Shown: positions 33,403-42,743, numbered from the stretch's first letter. The stretch is DNA of 64,000 nucleotides from Salinicoccus cyprini (GCF_007713705.1 NZ_VMSJ01000002.1:124001-188000), one strand, 5' to 3'. Notes: a model not told the origin generated them from the sequence alone. Translations and numbers: made by a program.

Positions 33403-33542
33403 AATAAAAAAAGAGCCTACCCAAAGATTAAGGGAGACTCTCACGTCAACTCATCTTTCAGGCTGATACCTGTTGGATTTAGCACCTTACTGAAAAGGTT
33501 GCCGGGCTTCGCAGGGCCATTCCCTCCACCACTCTGGATAAG
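33403..33542 (-). promoter_or_regulatory. SAM-I (S-box) riboswitch
   Basis: The minus strand reads the S-box core in order: CTTATCCAGAG, GGTGGAGGGAATGGCCC, GAAGCCCGGCAACC, and AAGGTGCTAAATCC with ACAGG. An expression platform ends in a terminator (GAGAGTCTCCC/GGG-AGGCTC then seven T, 33440-33403). High S-adenosylmethionine should stop transcription before metY-metA. Confidence 0.95.
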
Positions 33543-33562
33543 CAATTATTTAATTAGAAACT

Positions 33563-33592
33563 ATGTTACTATAGAAGGAGTGAATTTGTCAA
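33563..33592 (-). promoter_or_regulatory. Promoter of the SAM-I controlled metY-metA operon
   Basis: Minus strand: perfect TTGACA (33592-33587), 18-base spacer, TAACAT (33568-33563), ending about 20 bases before the S-box. Confidence 0.7.
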
Positions 33593-33635
33593 ATAATTTT
33601 AAGATTTGAGCTACTTTCAGCAAAGGAGTGGTCCA

Positions 33636-33887
33636 GTGGATATTCTGATCATCATCCTGATGGTGCTCGCACTGATGCTGTTCATCGGCAGCCGCTACCA
33701 GTTGAAGCGGACCAAGAATAGAATAAGTGCACATGACCATATGGAAGAAATGCGCGATGGCATCATGAAGTACAGTAGAGAAGGTCTGACGAGAGTGCAG
33801 ATCATCGATGCCATCATGCATGATTATGGTCTTGAGCATCATGAAGCGGAATACATGTATGATCGTGTGGAAGGGAGTCTTGAGTAG
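33636..33887 (+). CDS. Small membrane-anchored protein of unknown function
   Basis: An 83-residue product. The GTG at 33636 is chosen because AAAGGAG lies seven bases upstream; the frame is open further 5' but without a better site. One N-terminal membrane helix (VDILIIILMVLALMLFIGS) is followed by a charged cytoplasmic part with a helix-turn-like segment (YSREGLTRVQIIDAIMHDYGLEHHEAEYM). No family recognised. It is divergent from the metY promoter. Confidence 0.65.
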   Translation: MDILIIILMVLALMLFIGSRYQLKRTKNRISAHDHMEEMRDGIMKYSREGLTRVQIIDAIMHDYGLEHHEAEYMYDRVEGSLE

Positions 33888-34000
33888 AATTCGAGGCTGG
33901 AGGTATTATGCGGTTTTTGCCAATTGCCAACATGGTGGCACAAGTATAGTATGAAGTTGTTCTGGTAAATAAATCTCAAGAAATTTTGGAGTGATTCAAG

Positions 34001-35071
34001 GTGGCCAATATGAGGCGGGCCCTCAAGATAGGATTTGCCTACACCGGTGTAGTCGTCGGTGCGGGTTTCTCCACGGGGCAGGAAATACTGCAGTTTTTCA
34101 CAAATAATGGAACGATGAGCATCTTTGCCATATTGCTGTCGGGGCTATTGGTACTGTTTACAGGGAAATGGACGGCGGATGTCGGATTTGATATTAAAGC
34201 AGAGTCGCATGTCGACTCGCTTCTGAGCATGTTCGGGAATATTTTTGGACGCATCGTTGATGTCGTCCTTGCATTCTTTCTTTATGGTGTAGCTGTCATC
34301 ATGTTTGCAGGTGCCGGATTCACATTCTACGAAAGCTTCGGCGTGGCACCATGGGTAGGTTCACTGATATTAATCATTGCCGTCTATATTACACTGAACC
34401 TCGATTTCAACCGTATTGTACTGGCACTGGGAGCCATCACCCCTTATCTGCTGGCGATTGTGGTCATCATTGCTTTCATTAATTTTATGAGTCCAGCTGT
34501 ACCTTTCAGTGAAGCTGACCAGTATGCCGAGCCTGAAGCAACACCGCTGGGACCATGGTGGTGGGACGCCATTACATACAGCGGTTTTACTATTGCTGTC
34601 GCTTTCAGTTTCCTGACCATGATGGGTTCACGTTCCGATTCGAGAAAAGTGGCGGGATGGGGTGGCATCATCGGCAGTGTCGTCATCATCCTGCTCATGT
34701 TCCTGATCAATAATGGTCTGCTGGCACGTATGAATGAAGTGAATGATGTGGAGCTGCCGATGCTGCTTCTGGCAGATGAAATCCATCCGGTACTTGGACT
34801 TCTGCTTTCAATAGCGATGCTGCTTGTCATATACAATACGGCGGTAGGCATGCTCTATCCATTTCTGAACCGATTCAGCCGTCCTGGCAGCCGGCGTTAT
34901 AAAATAATGCTGCCAGTATCGCTTATACTTGGTTATATATTGAGCTTTGCGGGTTTTGCGGATCTGGTCGGCACGGTCTATCCGGTAATGGGATATGTCG
35001 GACTGCTGCTCGGTATCGCCATGTTCATCAAATGGTTAAGGCTGGTTATAGGAAAAAAATCACCTCATTAA
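34001..35071 (+). CDS. YkvI-like membrane transporter family protein
   Basis: A 356-residue protein with about ten membrane segments. It begins with IGFAYTGVVVGAGFSTGQEILQFF, the glycine-rich first helix typical of the YkvI family, a branch of the amino-acid/polyamine/cation (APC-fold) carriers. GSRSDSRKVAGWGGIIGS and YNTAVGMLYPFLNRF follow. The GTG start has GGAG nine bases upstream. Substrate unknown. A perfect terminator follows. Confidence 0.8.
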   Translation: MANMRRALKIGFAYTGVVVGAGFSTGQEILQFFTNNGTMSIFAILLSGLLVLFTGKWTADVGFDIKAESHVDSLLSMFGNIFGRIVDVVLAFFLYGVAVIMFAGAGFTFYESFGVAPWVGSLILIIAVYITLNLDFNRIVLALGAITPYLLAIVVIIAFINFMSPAVPFSEADQYAEPEATPLGPWWWDAITYSGFTIAVAFSFLTMMGSRSDSRKVAGWGGIIGSVVIILLMFLINNGLLARMNEVNDVELPMLLLADEIHPVLGLLLSIAMLLVIYNTAVGMLYPFLNRFSRPGSRRYKIMLPVSLILGYILSFAGFADLVGTVYPVMGYVGLLLGIAMFIKWLRLVIGKKSPH

Positions 35072-35086
35072 TGAGGTGATTTTTTA
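35057..35086. terminator. Bidirectional terminator
   Basis: AAATCACCTCAT and ATGAGGTGATTT form a 12-bp stem with A and T runs on either side, between convergent genes. Confidence 0.9.
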
Positions 35087-35626
35087 TTGCTGTTCATTAT
35101 TCCCGATAATGAATACATTCATATTGGATAGGACATCAATTGTTTTCTCGCCCAGCTCTCTACTGGTACTGGCTACGAGGTCCTTGTTGAGGGTGATATC
35201 AGCCTGTGGGAAAATATTCTGGATGATCATGATATTGGCAAGTACGCATACATTGGTCTCTGCGCCTATGAACTCGATTTTCCGATTGGTTTCCACATCA
35301 TCTCCATAGTTCTTTTGGATTTTCCTCGCTTCCTCAGGAGGGATGCCATAGAATGTCTTTTCATACTTGTCACCATGTGTTTCAAGAAGTTCGCGGAACT
35401 GGGGGAAAATTGCTTCATCAAAACGGATGCTTTCCAGACTACGGGACTCCTGTTCGAATTCTGGATAGAAGTTCTGTGTATAGATGATCGGTTCATTCTC
35501 TTCTATGGCTTCCTGGATGCGCGATTCGATACCATCGCGTACTGCTTCTGTGGATTCAGCATAGCCTGAACCGTCTTTATCGAAAATATCATTCTGAAGG
35601 TCTATAGCAATGAGCATGTCGTTCAC
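35084..35626 (-). CDS. Cysteine hydrolase of the isochorismatase family
   Basis: A 180-residue single-domain protein. The catalytic triad of the family is visible: Asp in LIAIDLQNDIF, a Lys in KYEKTFYG, and the nucleophilic Cys in IEFIGAETNVCVLANIM. Members include nicotinamidase, ureidoglycolate-type amidases and isochorismatase; the substrate cannot be chosen from sequence. GGAG precedes the start. Confidence 0.87.
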   Translation of the reverse strand: MNDMLIAIDLQNDIFDKDGSGYAESTEAVRDGIESRIQEAIEENEPIIYTQNFYPEFEQESRSLESIRFDEAIFPQFRELLETHGDKYEKTFYGIPPEEARKIQKNYGDDVETNRKIEFIGAETNVCVLANIMIIQNIFPQADITLNKDLVASTSRELGEKTIDVLSNMNVFIIGNNEQQ

Positions 35627-35697
35627 TCCTCATATTTTATTTACATGTAATTCATACTCTATGAATACCCGATTGATGAGATTTCATACCGTTTCGT

Positions 35698-35726
35698 TTG
35701 AAATCCTGAAGAACTTTGGTTATGAT
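35698..35726 (+). promoter_or_regulatory. Promoter of the guanidine riboswitch operon
   Basis: TTGAAA (35698-35703), 17-base spacer, TATGAT (35721-35726), about 20 bases before the aptamer. Confidence 0.65.
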
Positions 35727-35741
35727 ATCCTTAATCTGATA

Positions 35742-35866
35742 TGAAGGTCATCTAGGGTTCCGCCATTCGCGTAATGGGCCTGGTCCGAGAGATGGCGCAT
35801 GAAGTGCATTCATGACACGGAGGGATAAAAGCCTGGGAGAGAATAATATTCTCTCCCAGGCTTTTT
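35742..35866 (+). promoter_or_regulatory. Guanidine-I (ykkC) riboswitch with terminator platform
   Basis: The conserved ykkC core is present: TCTAGGGTTCCG, GGCCTGGTCCGAGAG, ACACGGAGGGATAAAAGCC. The last part also forms the 5' side of a terminator (AAAAGCCTGGGAGAGAAT 35827-35844 with ATTCTCTCCCAGGCTTTT to 35866), so ligand binding would prevent termination. It lies 20 bases before a pair of SMR genes, the usual target of guanidine-I riboswitches. Confidence 0.94.
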
Positions 35867-35886
35867 AGATTAAAGGAGGCTTTTTT

Positions 35887-36222
35887 ATGAAAACCCAATG
35901 GTTGAAAGTTGTAATCGCCAGTGTGTTTGAAGTCGGGTGGGTGATCGGTCTTACCCATGCAGCAGAATGGTATCAGTGGATTCCTACTCTGCTAGCCATA
36001 TTCCTCAGCTTCTATCTGATGATCAACGCTGGCAAGTATTTACCGGTGGGCACAGTATATGCTGTTTTTGTAGGTCTGGGTGCATTCGGAACAGTACTTT
36101 CCGAAATCATTCTTTTTGATGCACCATTCGTACCCCTTAAAATTCTATTGATCTTCCTGATACTTGTCGGTGTGGTCGGTTTGAAAATGGTAACAGATGA
36201 TAAATCGGAGGAGGTTTCGTAA
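35887..36222 (+). CDS. ykkC: SMR-family guanidinium exporter subunit
   Basis: A 111-residue, four-helix small multidrug resistance protein. The essential membrane Glu lies in SVFEVGWVIGLTHA, and GTVYAVFVGLGAFGTV is the conserved helix 3. AAAGGAG precedes the ATG. Under a guanidine-I riboswitch, so it is predicted to export guanidinium with the next gene product as a heterodimer; the naming follows B. subtilis YkkCD. Confidence 0.88.
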   Translation: MKTQWLKVVIASVFEVGWVIGLTHAAEWYQWIPTLLAIFLSFYLMINAGKYLPVGTVYAVFVGLGAFGTVLSEIILFDAPFVPLKILLIFLILVGVVGLKMVTDDKSEEVS

Positions 36223-36536
36223 TGGCATGGATATCACTTGTTCTGGCGGGTCTCTTTGAAGTCTGCGGTGTGCTTTCAATCAATAAACTTCATAAAGATA
36301 AATCACTGTTTTCGCTGCTTCTTCTTCTGGTATCTTTCGGACTATCATTCTTGTTTCTGGCGGTGGCGCTTGAGGTGCTGCCGATGGGCACCGCCTATGC
36401 GGTATGGACCGGTATCGGCGCTTCCGGCGGTGCACTCCTCGGCATGGTCTTCTTTAGGGAATCAAAAGACTGGAAGCGGGTATTCTTCATTCTTCTCATC
36501 ATTTGTGCAGTCGTCGGTCTGAAGCTGATCTCGTAG
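36222..36536 (+). CDS. ykkD: SMR-family guanidinium exporter, second subunit
   Basis: A 104-residue, four-helix SMR protein with Glu in LAGLFEVCGVLSIN and GTAYAVWTGIGASGGALLG. Its ATG overlaps the stop of the first subunit gene (TAATG), typical of obligate SMR pairs whose subunits insert with opposite orientation. Confidence 0.88.
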   Translation: MAWISLVLAGLFEVCGVLSINKLHKDKSLFSLLLLLVSFGLSFLFLAVALEVLPMGTAYAVWTGIGASGGALLGMVFFRESKDWKRVFFILLIICAVVGLKLIS

Positions 36537-36541
36537 CATGG

Positions 36542-37432
36542 CTATCGGAAAACTTCGTGGTGTTCGATAGCCATGCTGTTGAACATATCGAGCAGTGCAA
36601 GTGTGCTGGTCGAATGGTACCGGACATCCGGTGTGAGCAGATAAAAATGCCTGTCGAGTGCAACGTTGTTGTATTCGATGCGCTTCAGACGGCCGGTTTC
36701 AAGCTCATGATTAATGGTGTGTTTTGATAATAGTGATAGTCCCATACCGCTTGCTACAGCATTTTTAATAGCTTGTGTACTGCTCAAAGTGATTGTTTTG
36801 GGTTGGATATCAAGATGACTGAATGCCTGTTCCTGATAGCTTCTTGTGCCCGACCCTTCTTCGCGTATCAGCCAGGTTGCTTCTCTCAGTGACCGGTGGG
36901 TTGGATGGTCGGGAAATCCCGCCTCGCCAATCACATGCATCTCGTCTTTCAGGAGACGCGTCATATTGACTTTGGCGCCCTGGATTTCGTCTTCAATGAT
37001 GCCAATATCGAGTGTGGCGGATCTGATATCATTCATTATGGTTGCTGAATTGCTTATATGCACTTCAGGTACGATTTTTGGATGCTTTTCAACAAGCGCT
37101 GCAAGCATGGTCGGCAGTATATATTCACCGTACGTATAGCTGGCGCCTATCTTAACAGGACCTTTCGTTTCTTCCTGCAGATCAAGAATCAGGTGCTGCA
37201 TCCGGGATTCAAGTGTCATCATTTCTTTGGCATGATGATAGTAGATATCCCCGGCTGCATTCAGCCGGACCCCTCGAGTTGAGCGCTCGATCAGTGTGAT
37301 ATCGAGTTCCTCCTCAAGCTGTCTGATATAGCCCGATACTGCGGGCTGGGTCATATGCAGTCTTTGAGCTGCTTTTGTAAAACTTTCTTCCTCAACTACA
37401 GCAACGAACACTTTCATGATTTGATTGATCAA
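36542..37432 (-). CDS. LysR-family regulator of the YeiH-type gene (CysL/YeiE-like)
   Basis: A 296-residue LysR protein. HTH: SFTKAAQRLHMTQPAVSGYIRQLEEELD; effector domain begins GPVKIGASYTYGEYILP and contains REEGSGTR, a sequence typical of the CysL/YeiE/CbbR branch. It is divergent from a YeiH-family gene across 99 bp, as E. coli yeiE is near yeiH, so it probably controls that gene. Effector unknown, perhaps a sulfur compound. Confidence 0.88.
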   Translation of the reverse strand: MINQIMKVFVAVVEEESFTKAAQRLHMTQPAVSGYIRQLEEELDITLIERSTRGVRLNAAGDIYYHHAKEMMTLESRMQHLILDLQEETKGPVKIGASYTYGEYILPTMLAALVEKHPKIVPEVHISNSATIMNDIRSATLDIGIIEDEIQGAKVNMTRLLKDEMHVIGEAGFPDHPTHRSLREATWLIREEGSGTRSYQEQAFSHLDIQPKTITLSSTQAIKNAVASGMGLSLLSKHTINHELETGRLKRIEYNNVALDRHFYLLTPDVRYHSTSTLALLDMFNSMAIEHHEVFR

Positions 37433-37531
37433 AGGACGACCTCCATAAGTGATGGGTTATGATTAATATTATAATATACTATTTCACTTATATAGTAATC
37501 CCTTCTATCATAATAGGGGGAGGGGTATCTC

Positions 37532-38521
37532 ATGGAATCTAATCGATTACAGTTCTGGTACGGTATGATTTTTACGCTGCTTATCGCAATCATCAGTTTT
37601 GGCATCGCCCGCCTACCGGTCTTCAATTATATAGGGCCTCTGGCTACAGCAATCACTCTCGCCTTCATCTATAGGCAGCTTTTCGGCTATCCCTATAAAC
37701 TCAAGGCAGGGATACAATTCTCAGCCAAAATACTTCTGCGTGCAGCCATTGTACTATATGGATTGAAATTGAATATAAATGTTGTATTCAGCGAAGGGCT
37801 TCCCCTGTTGCTGAAATCTTCGGTTGTCATTGCATTTGCAATACTCATGTCATATGCTCTGGCGAAACTGTTCAAGGCTGATATGACCTTGTCCATGCTC
37901 CTTGGAGTCGGCACAGGAGTATGCGGTGCTGCTGCAATCGCAGCAGTCGCCCCCATCATCAAGGCCAAGGATGAAGATACCGCTGTCAGTGTAGGAATCA
38001 TTGCACTTCTCGGTACTATATTTTCAGTTGTATATCTTTTGATCCGACCTTATGTGCCGATCGAAGATGTGGCATACGGCATCTGGTCGGGCCTGAGTCT
38101 TCATGAACTGGCGCATGTTGCCCTTGCCGCTGAACCCGCCGGCGAAGAAGCGCTGGGCTTCGCGCTCCTGGCCAAACTTTCAAGGGTTTTCCTGCTTGTG
38201 CCACTCTGCCTTATTTTCATCTGGTATATGCGTCGCAAGGAGAGCAGGACAGGAGGCGCCAAAGTGGCTTTTCCCTACTTCCTGATTGGTTTTATACTGA
38301 TGAGTCTATTGAACAGTTATGTAATAGGAGATTATATTGAAATATCAGCTCAGATTATGGATTCTATTTCTCAGTTGACTACATTGCTGCTGACAATGGC
38401 GATGATTGCGCTTGGCTTGAATATCAGCATAAAAGATATGGCAGGACGTACACTGAAGCCATTTGTTCTGATACTCATAATTTCCATTCTACTGTCTGTT
38501 CTGGTGTATCAGATAAAATAG
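37532..38521 (+). CDS. YeiH-family putative sulfate/sulfonate exporter
   Basis: A 329-residue protein with about ten membrane helices, of the UPF0324/YeiH family. Diagnostic parts are GLKLNINVVFSEGLP, LGVGTGVCGAAAIAAVAPIIKAKDEDTAVSVG and GLSLHELAHVALA. The family is often annotated as 'putative sulfate exporter' because members sit beside sulfite or taurine genes; direct evidence is limited. GGGGGAGGGG precedes the ATG; a terminator follows. Confidence 0.82.
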   Translation: MESNRLQFWYGMIFTLLIAIISFGIARLPVFNYIGPLATAITLAFIYRQLFGYPYKLKAGIQFSAKILLRAAIVLYGLKLNINVVFSEGLPLLLKSSVVIAFAILMSYALAKLFKADMTLSMLLGVGTGVCGAAAIAAVAPIIKAKDEDTAVSVGIIALLGTIFSVVYLLIRPYVPIEDVAYGIWSGLSLHELAHVALAAEPAGEEALGFALLAKLSRVFLLVPLCLIFIWYMRRKESRTGGAKVAFPYFLIGFILMSLLNSYVIGDYIEISAQIMDSISQLTTLLLTMAMIALGLNISIKDMAGRTLKPFVLILIISILLSVLVYQIK

Positions 38522-38549
38522 AGCTGCTCCCATGGGAGCGGCTCTATTT
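38517..38549. terminator. Bidirectional terminator
   Basis: AATAGAGC-GCTCCC pairs with GGGAGC-GCTCTATT (one mismatch), between convergent genes. Confidence 0.85.
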
Positions 38550-38900
38550 CTATGCCAGATGCTGGCCTACATTTTCATTGTTTGTGACAATCAGGAATAC
38601 TTTACCTTCGTCCATATCACTCTCATAATTTTCTGCTTCTGTTTCAGAGAAGCCGACATTCTGAAGTTGTTTGCGAAGTGTATCACCCTGTTTTTCGAAT
38701 GTCGATTTGACGGTATCAGCGACACCTGACTCGCTTACGCCAATCGTGTTGACTCCTGCATTTTTAGTAATTCTTTCAGTACGGTCATCGTCATGAGAGA
38801 TGACATAAATATCATCTGCACTGATGTCTTTTGATGTCAATTTTTTAATATCGTCCTGAAGTGTCTCATCATTCGTGTATGGCTTGATGAATGGTTTCAT
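38550..38900 (-). CDS. General stress protein (YflT/GS17M-like)
   Basis: A 116-residue soluble protein with the YflT layout: ISADDIYVISHDDDRTERITKNAGVNTIGV in the first half, then a helical second half ending KVFLIVTNNE. In B. subtilis such proteins belong to the SigB general stress regulon; biochemical role unknown. GGAGGG precedes the ATG. A sigma-B-like promoter (GTTTAA-N13-GGGAAA) lies about 45 bases upstream. Confidence 0.82.
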   Translation of the reverse strand: MKPFIKPYTNDETLQDDIKKLTSKDISADDIYVISHDDDRTERITKNAGVNTIGVSESGVADTVKSTFEKQGDTLRKQLQNVGFSETEAENYESDMDEGKVFLIVTNNENVGQHLA

Positions 38901-38942
38901 GTTAAAATCCCTCCTGAATTGATTAGCATTACATTATATTGG

Positions 38943-38967
38943 TTTCCCCATTACAACCATATTAAAC
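38943..38967 (-). promoter_or_regulatory. Possible sigma-B promoter of the YflT-like gene
   Basis: Minus strand: GTTTAA (38967-38962), 13-base spacer, GGGAAA (38948-38943), close to the sigma-B consensus GTTT-N12-15-GGGWAT. It fits the gene's stress-protein family. Confidence 0.45.
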
Positions 38968-38976
38968 ATGGTCATA

Positions 38977-39005
38977 TTGACAAACACAGTCAAAGTATTT
39001 AGTAT
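38977..39005 (+). promoter_or_regulatory. Promoter of the YuiF-like transporter gene
   Basis: TTGACA (38977-38982), 17-base spacer, TAGTAT (39000-39005). Confidence 0.6.
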
Positions 39006-39041
39006 AGCAATATTGTAAAATTTTAATGAGGAGGGTACGGA

Positions 39042-40352
39042 ATGAATGCAGTAGTTATAGCTGTACTTATAATGATTGTACTCAGTCTGCTCAGACTGAA
39101 CGTGGTACTTGCACTATTCATCGGTGCACTCGCCGGTGGTCTGGTTGCAGGCATGGGATACGGCGAAGTAATCGGTGTCTTTACTGAAGGGATTACAGGA
39201 GGAGCTGAAATCGCCCTCAGCTATGCACTTCTTGGAGGTTTCGCAGCTCTGATTGCCTACAGTGGCATTACAGAGGTTCTAGTGACATTCATCATCAGGA
39301 CTTTGAAAAAGGAACAGTCCAAAAAAGCAAGAATCATCGCAAAAGTCTCCATCATTGCTGCACTGCTTGCCATTTCCATAATGAGCCAGAACCTTATTCC
39401 GATACATATTGCATTTATTCCGATTCTGATTCCACCACTGCTCAGTTTGATGAACGAACTGGGTTTTGATCGAAGATTGATTGCAGTAGTGCTGACTTTC
39501 GGTCTCACTTTTCCATATGTATTGTTTCCAATCGGATTCGGACAGATATTCCAGAATACCATCGTTTCAGGTTTTGAATCGGCAGGAACAGACATCGCCT
39601 TTGGCCAAGTAGCCCCCGCTCTGGTCCTACCTGCCAGCGGATTCGTTGTCGGGCTGATTCTGGCATTGGTGTACTATAGGAAGCAACGTATTTATGAGAC
39701 GAAAACTTTCGGTTCTGCAAACGAGACGGAGGCAAGTATGAAGACAATAGCGATTGCTCTGGTCGCCATTGCTGCCACTTTCGGTGTACAAATTCTCACT
39801 GATTCAATGATATTCGGCGCGTTGGCCGGTATCATGGTCTTCTTTCTTTCCTTTCAATTCAAGTGGAGCAGGCTGGATAATGAGCTGGTTGATGGTATCA
39901 GGGTGATGGCATATATCGGTATTGTAATGCTTGCTGCCAACGGCTTTGCTGCTGTGATTTCGGAAACAGGACATGTTGGTCCGCTGGTCGACGGTATCGC
40001 AGAGACGCTTTCAGGACAAAAAGTTCTGATTGTCGGTTCAATGCTGCTGGTCGGGCTGATCGTTACAATGGGTATCGGCTCCTCGTTCGCCACCATACCC
40101 ATTATCGCGAGCATCTTCATTCCGATGGGTATGGAGCTGGAATTGTCCATACCCGCAATCATTGCCATCATCGGAACTGCAGGGGCGCTGGGAGACGCGG
40201 GTTCTCCAGCATCCGACTCCACACTTGGTCCGACGGCTGGACTGAGTGCAGATGGTCAGCATGACCATATATGGGATACTTGTGTGCCAACCTTCATATT
40301 TTTGAATATACCCGTCCTGATTGCCGGTTTTTTAGCAGGGTTGATCTTATAA
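39042..40352 (+). CDS. NhaC-superfamily transporter (YuiF-like, Na+/H+ antiporter family)
   Basis: A 436-residue protein with about eleven membrane helices of the YuiF branch of the ion-transporter superfamily. Conserved parts are ALSYALLGGFAALIAYSG, MSQNLIPIHIAFIPILIPPLL and TAGALGDAGSPASDSTLGPTAGL. Family members are annotated as Na+/H+ antiporters or histidine-type amino-acid transporters; the actual substrate is open. GGAGGG precedes the ATG. Confidence 0.82.
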   Translation: MNAVVIAVLIMIVLSLLRLNVVLALFIGALAGGLVAGMGYGEVIGVFTEGITGGAEIALSYALLGGFAALIAYSGITEVLVTFIIRTLKKEQSKKARIIAKVSIIAALLAISIMSQNLIPIHIAFIPILIPPLLSLMNELGFDRRLIAVVLTFGLTFPYVLFPIGFGQIFQNTIVSGFESAGTDIAFGQVAPALVLPASGFVVGLILALVYYRKQRIYETKTFGSANETEASMKTIAIALVAIAATFGVQILTDSMIFGALAGIMVFFLSFQFKWSRLDNELVDGIRVMAYIGIVMLAANGFAAVISETGHVGPLVDGIAETLSGQKVLIVGSMLLVGLIVTMGIGSSFATIPIIASIFIPMGMELELSIPAIIAIIGTAGALGDAGSPASDSTLGPTAGLSADGQHDHIWDTCVPTFIFLNIPVLIAGFLAGLIL

Positions 40353-40409
40353 AAAGGGTTATAGTGTATACCATCAATGGAAACCATGACTTGGAGAAAA
40401 GGTGAAAAT

Positions 40410-41780
40410 ATGTATCATACTGATTCCATAAAAGAAATGTACAAGCAATTCGTCGGTATCCTATGGCCGATCATGACAACACAGGTTCTCTTATATTCGA
40501 TGAATATGATAGATACGATGATGTCTGGCAGAGCTGGAGTCGATGACCTGGCAGGTGTCGCCATTGGCTCAAGTCTTTGGGCGCCCGTGTCCACAGGAAT
40601 CAATGGTATTCTGCTCGCAGTGACGGCGATTGTTGCACAGCTGCTTGGTGCGGGACAGAAGGATAAGGTGAACCATAATGTCAATCAAGCGATATATGTC
40701 ACTTTTGTACTGACACTCTTTGTTCTGCTGTTCGGTGTACTATTTTTGGATAGTGTACTCGGTATCATGAACCTGGACCCGGCAGTCCACCACGTCGCCT
40801 TCTATTATCTTACAGGACTATCTTGCGGTATATTGCCGTTATTCCTCTTCAATGTACTCCGAAATTTCATTGATGCACAGGGGCTGACAAGAATATCACT
40901 ATACGTTATAGCAACGTCGCTGCCCTTGAATATTTTCTTCAATTACACACTGATATTCGGTAATTTCGGTTTTCCTGAACTGGGGGGGATCGGCGCGGGC
41001 GTCGCTACTGCCATCACCTACTGGCTCATCTTCTTCTTTATTGTCCTGATGGTTGTGAAAGTGGATGCGCTGCAGCCCTTCAGCATATTCAGACGATTTT
41101 CGGCTCCTTCGCTATCAACCATCCGTCATCACCTGGCGGTAGGTATACCGATTGGCATCCTTGTTTTTGTCGAAACAAGCATCTTTTCGCTGATGACCCT
41201 GCTGATTGGTGTCATGTTCACAACGAACGTCATAGCAGCCAATCAGGTCGTGCTCAACTTTACAACAATGCTCTTCATGCTGCCACTGAGCATCTCCATG
41301 GCGATGACCATCGTCATCGGTTTCAGCGCTGGGGGCGGGCGGTACGATGATGCCAGACGTTATAAAATAATGGGTGTCCTATCAAGCCTGGCACTTGTAG
41401 GAGCTGCCTCGCTCATTCTGTTTGCCTTCAGGGAACGGATATCCTACCTGTACACGGATGATCCGCAAGTGGTGGCGATTACTGTGCCTTTATTCCTTTT
41501 TGCCATCATCTATCAGTTTTCCGATGCACTGCAGGCAACATTCCAGGGGATTCTGCGCGGGTATAAGGACGTTGTCTTTCCTTCCGTCATTGCCATCATC
41601 TCCTATTGGCTTGTGGGACTTGTAACAGGCTATCTTCTATCAGCCTATACATCTCTCGAGGTATACGGTTTCTGGATCGGTATTTCAATCGGTCTGACTT
41701 GTGCTGCAATCGGATTCTATATCAGATTGAAGCATATTGAAAAGAAAAACATGTTTAATGTTCCTGGAAACGCGCAATAA
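40410..41780 (+). CDS. MATE-family multidrug efflux protein
   Basis: A 456-residue, twelve-helix transporter. ATG 40410 has AAAAGGTG five to six bases upstream; an ATG at 40377 lacks a site. It shows the two-fold MATE pattern: WPIMTTQVLLYSMNMIDTMMSG in the first half and GIPIGILVFVETSIFSLMTLLIG in the second, with VATAITYWL. Exports cationic compounds in exchange for Na+ or H+. Confidence 0.92.
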   Translation: MYHTDSIKEMYKQFVGILWPIMTTQVLLYSMNMIDTMMSGRAGVDDLAGVAIGSSLWAPVSTGINGILLAVTAIVAQLLGAGQKDKVNHNVNQAIYVTFVLTLFVLLFGVLFLDSVLGIMNLDPAVHHVAFYYLTGLSCGILPLFLFNVLRNFIDAQGLTRISLYVIATSLPLNIFFNYTLIFGNFGFPELGGIGAGVATAITYWLIFFFIVLMVVKVDALQPFSIFRRFSAPSLSTIRHHLAVGIPIGILVFVETSIFSLMTLLIGVMFTTNVIAANQVVLNFTTMLFMLPLSISMAMTIVIGFSAGGGRYDDARRYKIMGVLSSLALVGAASLILFAFRERISYLYTDDPQVVAITVPLFLFAIIYQFSDALQATFQGILRGYKDVVFPSVIAIISYWLVGLVTGYLLSAYTSLEVYGFWIGISIGLTCAAIGFYIRLKHIEKKNMFNVPGNAQ

Positions 41781-41813
41781 ATAGGTTGTAGTGAAAAAGA
41801 AAGGAGCATTGAA

Positions 41814-42698
41814 ATGGCTGAATTGAACAATCCGAAGCATATGTTTTATGAGGATAAATTCGAGAAGCAGGAGCAGCCCTATCCAGGTCTCCAGAACAAG
41901 ATGGAGCCGGTACCGGACTGTGGCGAGAAATCCTATACAGGACACAGCAGACTTGAAGGCAGAAAGGCCCTGGTTACAGGAGGCGACTCCGGCATCGGAC
42001 GGGCAGCAGCGATTGCATATGCCAAAGAAGGTGCGGATGTAGCCATCAACTATCTGTCGGATGAGGAATCCGATGCACAGGAAGTCAAATCCGTCATTGA
42101 AGCAGAAGGCAGAAAAGCTGTACTGCTGCCAGGTGATCTGAGAGATGAGGATTTCGCGAGAAACCTTGTCCATGATGCAGCCAAGGCAATGGATGGGCTT
42201 GATATACTTGTGATGAACGCGGGTATGCAGCAGTACCAGAAAGATGTCAGAGACATCAGTACAGAACAGTTGAAAGATACGTTCACCATCAATGTATTCT
42301 CCAATGTATGGATGCTGCAGGAAGCACTTGAACACCTTCCATCAGGTGGCAGTGTCATCATCACCACATCCATCCAAGGTTTCAGTCCGTCAGATATTCT
42401 GGCTGACTATGCAATGACTAAAAGTGCCCAGAGATCATTCATCATCTCCATGGCTCAGCAGCTTGGTGAGAAAGGCATCCGTGTGAACGGTGTGGCGCCA
42501 GGTCCTATATGGACAGCACTTCAAATTTCAGGTGGCCAGCCTCAAGAAAGCATCCCTGAATTTGGACAGACGACACCACTTGGCCGTGCAGGCCAGCCTG
42601 TTGAACTGGCAGACACATATGTCTTGCTGGCATCAGAAAGCGCAAGCTATATTACAGGTCAGATATATGGTATTACAGGCGGTATGCCGATCAACTAG
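41814..42698 (+). CDS. SDR-family oxidoreductase (glucose-dehydrogenase-like stress type)
   Basis: A 294-residue SDR with an N-terminal extension of 45 residues rich in Pro and Lys ([20 protein letters not shown]). This extension is typical of the YdaD/YhxC/YhdF group found in Bacillus stress regulons. Cofactor motif [23 protein letters not shown], catalytic Ser in TTSIQGF and YAMTK, then [11 protein letters not shown]. The substrate is unknown. AAGGAG precedes the start. Confidence 0.9.
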   Translation: MAELNNPKHMFYEDKFEKQEQPYPGLQNKMEPVPDCGEKSYTGHSRLEGRKALVTGGDSGIGRAAAIAYAKEGADVAINYLSDEESDAQEVKSVIEAEGRKAVLLPGDLRDEDFARNLVHDAAKAMDGLDILVMNAGMQQYQKDVRDISTEQLKDTFTINVFSNVWMLQEALEHLPSGGSVIITTSIQGFSPSDILADYAMTKSAQRSFIISMAQQLGEKGIRVNGVAPGPIWTALQISGGQPQESIPEFGQTTPLGRAGQPVELADTYVLLASESASYITGQIYGITGGMPIN

Positions 42699-42707
42699 AA
42701 ACAGCTG

Positions 42708-42743
42708 AAATAAAGCCCATCGCTTTGGCGATGGGCTTTATTT
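42708..42743. terminator. Bidirectional terminator
   Basis: AAATAAAGCCCATCGC (42708-42723) pairs perfectly with GCGATGGGCTTTATTT (42728-42743), between convergent genes. Confidence 0.92.
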
